From contig CAJLWS010000030.1 in assembly GCA_905210385.1 (NCBI GenBank), positions 1-10,688 on the forward strand: a stretch of DNA of 10,688 nt, given 5' to 3'. Source of the stretch: an uncultured Eubacteriales bacterium (GTDB taxonomy: Bacteria; Bacillota; Clostridia; Oscillospirales; Oscillospiraceae). The notes under the pieces are model-generated. The model ran no database searches. It was not told the origin of the DNA and saw only the letters and a program-made list of their open reading frames with translations. Of this stretch, positions 5,244 to 10,688 are shown in pieces; position 1 is the first letter of the stretch, and the number at the start of each line of letters is the position of its first letter. The position numbers and the translations under genes were made by a program.

Positions 5244-6215
5244 GTGGCCACTACGTCTATCTGGCGGGTGAACGGCTGGCTGGGCAAGGTCCTCATCTAT
5301 ATCGAAAACCCAGACAAGACCGAAAACCCAGATTTCTTTGAAAAGCAGGACATGGATGGCAAGGAGGCTCAGGGCCTTGCGGATGTGATCGAGTATGCCG
5401 TTCAGCAGAGCAAAACCAGCAAGGCGGTGGAGAGCGAAGGCGAAACGGTCCTGCGGCAGTTTGTTTCCGGGGTGAATTGCAGCCCCTCTACTGCCCGCGA
5501 TGAGATGATGGCTGTGAAAAAGCGGTTTGGAAAGGAGGACGGAACGGTTGCTTACCACGGCTATCAGAGCTTTGCCCCCGGCGAGGCCACGCCGGAGCTG
5601 GCCCATGAGATCGGCCTTGCCTTGGCGAAAAAGCTGTGGGGCGAAAAATACCAGGTGCTGGTTGCCACCCATTTGGACAGGGAGAGCCATTTGCACAACC
5701 ACTTTGTGGTGAACACGGTTTCGTTCATCGACGGGATCAAATATCACCGCACGGAACAGGATTATTTCGATATGCAGCGGGAATCCGACCGGCTGTGCCG
5801 GGAGTACGGGCTTTCCGTCATTGAAAACCCCCAGCGTGGGAAGTCCAAGCAGTATGGGGAATGGCGGGCTGAACAGGAGGGGCGCCCCACCTATCTCTCC
5901 CTCATCAAAGCCGATGTAGATACTGCCATCCGCCAGTCTATGACGGAGCGGCAGTTTTTTTATCACCTGCGGCAGATGGGATACGACATCAAGGTGGGCA
6001 AGGACATTACGGTTCGTCCGCTGAATTATCCACGGGGACGCAAGCTCATGCGTAACTTTGGCGAGGACTATTCCCTGGAGAACATCCGCAAAAGGATTTT
6101 GGAGCAGCGCCGCCCCCAGCGGGAGTACAGGACACAGCCGCTGCGGTGCAGGCTCCGCGGGGATTGGAAGCAGGCCAAAAAGGTGACAGGGTTCCGCGCC
6201 CTCTACTTCCACTAG
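5244..6215 (+). CDS. mobA: Relaxase, N-terminal catalytic part (gene split by inversion)
   Basis: This is the catalytic half of a MOBP-like relaxase, which nicks oriT and stays attached to the 5' end. The start is taken as GTG 5244 (VATTSIWRVNGWLGKV, the usual family start); GTG 5229, inside mobC, is possible. The three-histidine metal site is clear in HLDRESHLHNHFVVN (H143, D145, H149, H151, H153, N157). Y19 in VLIYIENPDKT is a candidate nicking tyrosine. The frame runs to GFRALYFH (residue 323) and stops at TAG 6213-6215, exactly at an inversion breakpoint. The missing continuation, YCYLLGVFPQKQ and 141 more residues, is found on the minus strand at 7786-7325. The whole would be 476 residues. 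A truncated product with an intact HUH domain could still be made; whether it works is unknown. Confidence 0.85.
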   Translation: MATTSIWRVNGWLGKVLIYIENPDKTENPDFFEKQDMDGKEAQGLADVIEYAVQQSKTSKAVESEGETVLRQFVSGVNCSPSTARDEMMAVKKRFGKEDGTVAYHGYQSFAPGEATPELAHEIGLALAKKLWGEKYQVLVATHLDRESHLHNHFVVNTVSFIDGIKYHRTEQDYFDMQRESDRLCREYGLSVIENPQRGKSKQYGEWRAEQEGRPTYLSLIKADVDTAIRQSMTERQFFYHLRQMGYDIKVGKDITVRPLNYPRGRKLMRNFGEDYSLENIRKRILEQRRPQREYRTQPLRCRLRGDWKQAKKVTGFRALYFH

Positions 6216-6499
6216 CCGCCCACGCGCTGCGCCTGGGGGCATTGGTTCCCGATCAGCAGGGCGTTGCGGGCGGAGTGGAAGGGGAACCGGCTCTGCACAT
6301 CCAGATAGGCTTCCATGCTGGCTGTGCCCTGGGAGAACTCTCCGAAAATCCGGTCCAGGGTGGCATAGGCTTCTTTTCGCTGCTTTTCCTCCTTCACCTG
6401 CCACCATTGGCGCTTGGGGCGCTCTTTCCGGCTTTCCTGCTTTTTAGGAGCAGGCTCTGTCCTGGGTTGCTGTTCAAACAGATCGTCAAAGTGATTCAT
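6212..6499 (-). CDS. ArdC-like protein, N-terminal part (gene split by inversion)
   Basis: The 95 residues start MNHFDDLFEQQPRTEP, run through a Lys/Arg/Gln-rich linker, and reach ATLDRIFGEFSQGTASMEAY then FPFHSARNALLIGNQCPQAQRVGG, the typical start of the ArdC-type N-terminal domain (ssDNA-binding, linked to antirestriction in ArdC). ATG 6499 is preceded by GAGAGG in the tail of pcfB, whose stop is 6 bases upstream, so the two form one operon on this strand. The frame ends in TAG created at the inversion breakpoint. The missing part, YKEWHSHGIEIL onward, is on the plus strand from 7785. The complete protein would be 307 residues. Confidence 0.75.
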   Translation of the reverse strand: MNHFDDLFEQQPRTEPAPKKQESRKERPKRQWWQVKEEKQRKEAYATLDRIFGEFSQGTASMEAYLDVQSRFPFHSARNALLIGNQCPQAQRVGG

Positions 6500-6505
6500 T
6501 ACCTT

Positions 6506-7318
6506 TTACCTCTCTATCGATTTGGGTTTCTTTTTGGGTTTGGGCGGCTGGTGCCGGGTGGTTTTCTGGGCAGCCTTCTTCTGGGGCGCAGCCGGCTCCT
6601 CGGCCCTGGCCGTTTCCGCCTCCTGTTTCCTTCTGGCCTGGATGTCCCGCAGCTCCTGACGGACCGACGGTTTCTCAGTCCCATCAGAAGTACCCCTTGC
6701 GGACTTGCTGCTGTTCTCGGAGATAGGCGCGGACGGATGGGATTTTTCCGCCGCCGGGGTAAAAGAATCGGTTTTCTCCGCTGCCGGGTGTTCCGGCTGG
6801 GCCCTTTCCTTTTGGACAGGCTTCTCCATCAGTTCATCCACAAGCCGGTCATCCTCGCTCTTTTCCGGGGCGGCCTTCTCCGGGGCTGCCGGTTCCTCGC
6901 CACGCTGTTCACGGGATTTCTCGATGTCCTCCTTGATGGACGCCGTATCCACCACCGTGAGTTTGAATTTCTCCACGATCCGGTTGGCTCTGGCGGCGTC
7001 ATCCTCGAACACCAGAATGTCGATGGTGTCGTCGCCTTTCTTCACCGGAATGGGCGCGTAGAGGATTCCGTAGCCCTTGGCCTGTCTGGCGAACTCCGGG
7101 CAATCCTCTTTTTTGATGGTGTAGACCTTCATGGGGCGCTTCTCCCGCAGCATGGTTTCAATGCGGGCTTTGCCCTTGGTCTTTTTCTGGTCTTTCAGAA
7201 CCGTGTAAAGGGCGGCGGCCAGATTTTTAGCAGCAGAACCGGTGATTTTGAGGGCAAATTCAGCGCCCTCCAGGCTCATCCGCACCACTTGTTCCGCCGC
7301 GTCGCCTGAGTTATACAT
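6506..7318 (-). CDS. pcfB: PcfB (DUF3801) family conjugation protein
   Basis: This 270-residue protein opens with MYNSGDAAEQVVRMSLEGAE, the hallmark of the PcfB/DUF3801 family, which in Firmicute conjugation systems assists the relaxase and coupling protein. The conserved fold covers about residues 1-125 (ALKITGSAAKNLAAAL, MKVYTIKKEDCPEFARQAK, YGILYAPIPVKKGDDTIDILV). The rest is a long charged, disordered tail rich in Glu, Lys, Ala and Pro with a very basic end (KPKKKPKSIER), suited to DNA or protein contact. ATG 7318 fits the family start; a TTG at 7321 is the alternative. GGAG in the overlapping relaxase tail is the ribosome binding site. It lies wholly inside the inverted segment, so it now faces away from the mobC-relaxase transcription and has no visible promoter of its own. 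Confidence 0.85.
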   Translation of the reverse strand: MYNSGDAAEQVVRMSLEGAEFALKITGSAAKNLAAALYTVLKDQKKTKGKARIETMLREKRPMKVYTIKKEDCPEFARQAKGYGILYAPIPVKKGDDTIDILVFEDDAARANRIVEKFKLTVVDTASIKEDIEKSREQRGEEPAAPEKAAPEKSEDDRLVDELMEKPVQKERAQPEHPAAEKTDSFTPAAEKSHPSAPISENSSKSARGTSDGTEKPSVRQELRDIQARRKQEAETARAEEPAAPQKKAAQKTTRHQPPKPKKKPKSIER

Positions 7319-7324
7319 CAAAAA

Positions 7325-7786
7325 TCATCTCCTTTCTGGGGGAGCCTTCTGTTCTGGTTCCTGGCGGGCTTTTTCCTCCTTGCCGGACATTTCTTCGCGG
7401 GCGGAGCGAATCTTCTCCTTGATGGAAGTGGAGCGCAGGGCAATGTCCTCGCACAGCTTCACCTCCCGGCGCAGCTCCTTCAGCCGCGCAGAAAGTGCGG
7501 AAATCTCCGCCCGGATCGTTTCCTGCCGGGCCGGGTCGGACAGCACCGCCTTGGTGCGCAGTTGCCGGTACAGGCTTTTGCGCTGTTCCGTCAGCTCCCC
7601 GATCTCTGTTTCCACCGCTGTCCGATGGCTGGTGAGCTGCTCCAGGGTGTCGATGCGGTGGCGGGAGAGAAGGCGGGCTTCATCGGTCAGCTCCTGCGCC
7701 CGGATCAGGTCCTCCCGCAGCGCATGGGGCACACGCCTGGGCGGCTGGTTCTGCTTTTGCGGAAATACCCCCAGCAGATAGCAGTA
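7325..7786 (-). pseudogene. mobA: Relaxase, detached C-terminal part
   Basis: These 153 codons continue the relaxase broken at 6212: YCYLLGVFPQKQNQPPRRVP, LREDLIRAQELTDEARLLSRHRIDTLEQL, then a long coiled coil (TEIGELTEQRKSLYRQL to EKIRSAREEM) and a charged tail ending APPERR. The region matches the C-terminal part of clostridial MobA relaxases from memory. No native start exists. The frame extends upstream to 7864 through non-homologous sequence (antisense of the ArdC-like gene), so any product from there would be an artefact of the rearrangement. Its TGA (7327-7325) lies just before pcfB, as in the intact operon. Confidence 0.85.
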
Positions 7787-8423
7787 CAAGGAGTGGCATT
7801 CCCATGGGATCGAAATTCTGGAGGACGAGAAGCGCCTGCCCATCATTATCCTGGAACCGGGCAAGGCATACCGCCGCGAGGATGGCAGCGTGGGCCAGAA
7901 CTTTTACGCAAAAGAGGTCTATGACATTTCCCAGACCACGGCGCGGGATCAGGTTCAGCCCCAGGTGAGCTACGATGAGCGCCTGCTCATAAAGGGCCTG
8001 ATCGCCAGTTCCCCGGTCCCCATCCGGGCTGTGGAGGAACTGCCCCAGGGCCGTGGGGCCATGTTTTCGGCAGAGAAGAACGCCATCCTGGTGAAAAAGG
8101 GCATGGACGCCCCGGACATCTTCCGGTGTGTCTCCCTGGAGATCGCCAACGTGCAGCTTGCCCAAAGCATGGACAGCTATTCCAGAGAGACAGACGGGTA
8201 TAAAGCCTATGCGGTCAGCTATATGCTCTGCAGGCGGTATGGCGTGGATGCCCAGGAATATGAGATTTCCAAGCTGGACGGCGTGTTCCAGGGGCAGGTC
8301 CCCAGAGAGGACATTCCCGCCGCCCTCACCGATATGCGGGATGCGTTCAAATCCCTGAATGGCCGCATGGCCAGGGCCATGGGCCTCACCCGTGACAGCA
8401 AGCAGAAGGAACCGGAACGGTAA
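7785..8423 (+). pseudogene. ArdC-like protein, detached C-terminal part
   Basis: The frame starts at the breakpoint with YKEWHSHGIEILEDEKRL and continues IIILEPGKAYRREDGSVG, YAKEVYDISQTTA, and a C-terminal domain to residue 213. A TAG at 7779-7781 closes it upstream, and the native start is on the other strand at 6499. A GTG at 7890 could start a 177-residue fragment but lies inside the conserved domain with no good ribosome binding site. The second domain resembles the metallopeptidase-like part of ArdC relatives, but the HExxH site is replaced by LEIAN (in CVSLEIANVQLAQSM), so peptidase activity is unlikely even in the restored protein. The next gene begins 15 bases after the stop with a strong AGGAGG. 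Confidence 0.8.
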
Positions 8424-8438
8424 AGGAGGTTTTGAAAA

Positions 8439-8636
8439 ATGGAACGACAGGACAAGGTTGTCCTCACCCTGGACAGCTATGAGCATGGAATTATGATCCG
8501 CGCCCTCAATGAGCTGCGCAACGATATGCTGGAGGAACAGCGCGACCCCGGCCCGGTGGAGGATGTGCTGCTGAAAACCATTGACGCCCCCGCGCAAAAA
8601 GACAAGAAAGTGAAGCGCCGGGATGAAGCCAGATAA
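8439..8636 (+). CDS. Small charged hypothetical protein before the coupling protein gene
   Basis: This 65-residue soluble protein (MERQDKVVLTLDSYEHGIMI, then RALNELRNDMLEEQRDPGPVEDVLLKTIDA and a basic Lys/Arg tail) has no motif that tells its function. The family is regularly seen between the ArdC-like gene and the coupling protein gene in clostridial ICEs. AGGAGG (8425-8430) gives a clear start at ATG 8439. It overlaps the coupling protein gene by 14 bases, so the two are probably translationally coupled. Confidence 0.75.
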   Translation: MERQDKVVLTLDSYEHGIMIRALNELRNDMLEEQRDPGPVEDVLLKTIDAPAQKDKKVKRRDEAR

Positions 8637-10446
8637 CAAGGCGGGCGGCCCCTGGCTTTACGCCCTGGGGCTGGTCCCGGTCATCTGGTTTGCCCTGCTG
8701 ATTGCGCCTGCTGTTTCCGGGGGACTTTCGGAAATCGTCAGCGCCCTGCCTGCGGCAATGAACCATCCATTCCAAATCGTGTGGTGCGAGGACAGTGTAA
8801 AAACTGTCCTCCTTTTTATTGCCGCCTATGGGCTGGGGATCGGGATTTATCTCTCATCCCGGCGCAATTACAGACGAGGCGAAGAACACGGTTCCGCCAA
8901 ATGGGGCGATCCGCGGGCCGTGAATAAGAAGTACCGGGCGAAAGACCCGTTTCAAAACCGCATTTTCACCCAGCACGTCCGCATGGGGCTGGACGGCCGG
9001 AAACACCGCCGCAATCTGAACACCCTGGTGGTGGGCGGCAGCGGCGCGGGCAAAAGCCGGTTTTATGCCAAAGTCAACCTGTGCCAAGCCAACACGTCCT
9101 ATTTCATTCTGGACTGCAAAGGAGAACTGCTGCGGGACTGCGGCGGCCTGCTGGAAAAACGAGGGTACGAAATCCGGGTGGTAGATCTTCTGAACATGGA
9201 GAAAAGCCATTGCTACAATCCCTTTTCCTATCTGAAATCGGACAACGACGTGCAGAAGATGGTGACGAACCTGTTCAAGGCTACCACCCCGAAGGGAAGC
9301 CAATCAAACGACCCCTTCTGGGACACGGCAGCTTCCATGCTTCTGATGGCGCTGGTGTTTTACCTGTGGTACGAAGCGCCGGAGGATGAAAAAAACTTCC
9401 CCATGGTCATGGAAATGCTGCGGGCCGGCGAGGTGCGGGAGGATGATGATTCCTACCAATCCCCTCTGGACGAGTTGTTTGATCGGCTGGAAATGCGCTC
9501 CCCGGACCACATCGCCGTGAAGTATTACAAGGACTATCGTTCCGGTTCGGCCAAGACGCTGAAATCCATCCAGATCACTCTGGCGTCCAGGCTGGAGAAG
9601 TTCAACCTCTCCTCGGTGGCGGCCCTCACGGCAACGGATGAGCTGGACTTGTCCAGCATGGGAGAAAAGAAGGTGGCGCTCTTTGCCCTTATCCCGGACA
9701 ACGACGCCAGCTTCAACTTCCTGGTAAGCCTGCTGTATGCCAGCACCTTCCAGGAGCTGTTCTATTCGGCTGACCGGGTACACGGCGGGAGCCTGCCCAC
9801 ACCGGTGCATTTTTTGATGGACGAGTTCGCCAACGTGAGCCTGCCGGATGATTTCGACAAGCTGCTGGCAACCATGCGTTCCCGCAATATCTCGGTGTCC
9901 ATCATCATCCAGAACATCGCCCAGCTCAAGGCGCTGTTTGAAAAGCAATGGGAATCCATCATCGGCAACTGCGATGAATTTCTGTACCTGGGCGGTAACG
10001 AAACCAGCACCCACAAGCTGATCTCTGAGAACTACCTGGGGAAAAGCACCCTCTGGCTGGACACCTACGGCAAGAGCACCGGGCATTCCGGCAGCTACTC
10101 CACCAACAACCAGATCACGGGCCGGGAGCTGATGACGCCCGATGAGGTCCGTATGCTGGACAATAACCTGGCCCTGCTCTTTATCCGTGGCGAAGCGCCG
10201 CTGATGGATGAAAAGTATGACCTTTTGAAACATCCCAACATCAAGTACACCACCGATGGCGGCGCGCCTGTCTATTCCCACGGCGGCACTGAAAACGCCG
10301 TGGCGGATATGACCATTGGCCGCCTCACCCCCGGCGACCTTGCCAATATCCAGGAGCCGGAAACCCTTTACGAACTTCTGTCCGATGAGGACATGGAGAA
10401 TATCTTTCAATTTAAGGAGGACACCAAAAATGAAACTGTTTCATAA
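8623..10446 (+). CDS. virD4: VirD4/TraG-type coupling protein (T4CP)
   Basis: This 607-residue membrane ATPase would link the relaxosome to the mating channel and drive DNA export. Two N-terminal membrane helices (about 11-31 and 61-78) precede the EEHGSAKWGDP motif found at the start of the soluble part in Firmicute TraG proteins. Walker A is GGSGAGKS (138-145), and FILDCKGELL follows. Walker B is VHFLMDEFANV (395-405), followed by LATMRSRNISVSIIIQNIAQL. The C-terminal end is acidic (LSDEDMENIFQFKEDTK). The length is normal for the family and the frame is intact. ATG 8623 lies inside the end of the preceding gene without a strong ribosome binding site of its own, which points to translational coupling. 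The end overlaps the Maff2 gene by 17 bases. Confidence 0.95.
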   Translation: MKPDNKAGGPWLYALGLVPVIWFALLIAPAVSGGLSEIVSALPAAMNHPFQIVWCEDSVKTVLLFIAAYGLGIGIYLSSRRNYRRGEEHGSAKWGDPRAVNKKYRAKDPFQNRIFTQHVRMGLDGRKHRRNLNTLVVGGSGAGKSRFYAKVNLCQANTSYFILDCKGELLRDCGGLLEKRGYEIRVVDLLNMEKSHCYNPFSYLKSDNDVQKMVTNLFKATTPKGSQSNDPFWDTAASMLLMALVFYLWYEAPEDEKNFPMVMEMLRAGEVREDDDSYQSPLDELFDRLEMRSPDHIAVKYYKDYRSGSAKTLKSIQITLASRLEKFNLSSVAALTATDELDLSSMGEKKVALFALIPDNDASFNFLVSLLYASTFQELFYSADRVHGGSLPTPVHFLMDEFANVSLPDDFDKLLATMRSRNISVSIIIQNIAQLKALFEKQWESIIGNCDEFLYLGGNETSTHKLISENYLGKSTLWLDTYGKSTGHSGSYSTNNQITGRELMTPDEVRMLDNNLALLFIRGEAPLMDEKYDLLKHPNIKYTTDGGAPVYSHGGTENAVADMTIGRLTPGDLANIQEPETLYELLSDEDMENIFQFKEDTKNETVS

Positions 10447-10688
10447 GGAAAGCAAGCAGAAGAAAGAAACCCGCAGCCTGCCCATGGGAAAAAAGAGCCG
10501 GAGCGCCTTTGCTGTTTATGCAGCCCTGGTGCTCATGCTGTGCTGCTGCACCACTACGGCCTTTGCCGCCAGCGACCCGTTGACGGTTATCAACAACCTC
10601 AGCGATTTCATTTTCGGCCTGATCCGGGCCATTGGTATGATCCTGCTGGGCTTTGGCGTGGTACAGATCGGCCTTTCCCTGAAAAGCC
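10430..10688 (+). CDS. Maff2-family mobile-element membrane protein (3' partial)
   Basis: ATG 10430 has a strong AAGGAGG (10414-10420) 9 bases upstream inside the coupling protein gene. The first 86 residues show a basic start (MKLFHKESKQKKETR), a hydrophobic segment with a signal-peptide-like end (LMLCCCTTTAFAA, cleavage plausible near residue 47), and a second hydrophobic segment (FIFGLIRAIGMILLGFGVVQ). This matches the Maff2 family, which follows the coupling protein in these elements and is thought to be a VirB2-like channel or pilin component. The frame runs off the window end. A three-cysteine run in the signal region could suggest a lipoprotein, but the fit is weak. Confidence 0.85.
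   Translation, partial: MKLFHKESKQKKETRSLPMGKKSRSAFAVYAALVLMLCCCTTTAFAASDPLTVINNLSDFIFGLIRAIGMILLGFGVVQIGLSLKS

Larger units (their letters stand above)
6213..7786. other. 1,574-bp inverted segment splitting two genes
   Basis: Reversing this segment joins TTCCAC (to 6212) with TACTGC (complement of 7786 downward), giving relaxase LYFH-YCYLLG, and joins GGCGGCTA with CAAGGAGTGG (from 7787), giving ArdC-like RVGGYKEW. Both joins are in frame with no base gained or lost. The restored order relaxase, pcfB, ArdC-like, small protein, coupling protein, all on one strand, is the standard order in these elements. The only sequence shared at both ends is TA (6213-6214 and 7785-7786); no longer inverted repeats are visible there. 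A real inversion and an assembly error are both possible. Confidence 0.9.

Noticed and set aside
5232..6407. 391-codon minus-strand frame opposite the relaxase
   Set aside because: Composition of a shadow frame; the plus strand encodes unmistakable relaxase motifs.
6146..7309. Long 387-codon plus-strand frame opposite pcfB
   Set aside because: It is the mirror of the GC-rich pcfB gene and its repetitive Leu/Phe/Gly/Arg composition is that of an antisense frame; pcfB has clear family motifs and ribosome binding site.
7787..7864. Minus-strand frame extension starting MPGSRIMMGRRF that would give the relaxase tail its own start
   Set aside because: It is the antisense of the ArdC-like gene joined to the relaxase tail by the inversion, with no ribosome binding site and no homology expected.
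9304..10410. 368-codon minus-strand frame opposite the coupling protein gene
   Set aside because: Antisense shadow of the well-supported VirD4/TraG coding sequence.
1..10688. CRISPR array, tRNA, rRNA or insertion sequence
   Set aside because: No regularly spaced repeats, no tRNA cloverleaf or CCA end, no rRNA-like stretch and no transposase motifs or terminal inverted repeats were found by eye, including at the ends of the inverted segment.

Overview
The window is part of the conjugation module of an integrative and conjugative element (Tn1549/CTn type) from a GC-rich Firmicute, most likely a gut Clostridia member (Oscillospiraceae/Lachnospiraceae-like). The basis is recognition of protein families, read by eye: DUF3848, DUF3991-TOPRIM, DpnD/PcfM, a DUF3789-like peptide, MobC, a MOBP-like relaxase, PcfB (DUF3801), an ArdC-like protein, a VirD4/TraG coupling protein and Maff2 follow one another in the order usual for these elements. 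AGGAGG-type ribosome binding sites and strong U-tract terminators fit a Firmicute.

Layout. 1-840 is a chimeric open frame: a GHKL-type sensor kinase piece joined in frame to the C-terminal tail of the large SNF2-helicase/methylase protein of these elements. 852-1603 holds a DUF3848 protein and a small unknown protein whose start region carries a 14-bp tandem duplication. 1604-1938 has no gene but is packed with hairpins. It ends in a 19-bp stem plus U7 that abuts the start codon of the DUF3991-TOPRIM gene (1939-2910). 2911-4438 is a self-contained cargo unit: promoter with palindromic operator, a fused XRE-HipA-like kinase with a strong internal start site, and a terminator. 4469-4916 carries a DpnD/PcfM protein, a hairpin cluster that is the best oriT candidate, and a 37-residue membrane peptide. 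MobC and the relaxase follow.

The main discovery is a 1,574-bp inversion (about 6213-7786). It splits the relaxase and the ArdC-like gene and puts pcfB on the opposite strand. Turning the segment round restores, without any frame change, an uninterrupted 476-residue relaxase, pcfB and a 307-residue ArdC-like gene, all on the plus strand and leading into the coupling protein. The two breakpoints share only a TA dinucleotide. The inversion may be a recent real event (possibly a switch that turns transfer off) or an assembly error; the sequence alone cannot decide.

How the genes work together: MobC and the relaxase would nick and pilot the DNA at oriT, PcfB and VirD4/TraG would bring the relaxosome to the mating channel, and the Maff2 membrane protein begins the channel operon. 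The DUF3991-TOPRIM protein is probably primase-like. As the window is written, the relaxase keeps its catalytic domain but loses its C-terminal 153 residues, and the ArdC-like protein cannot be made whole.
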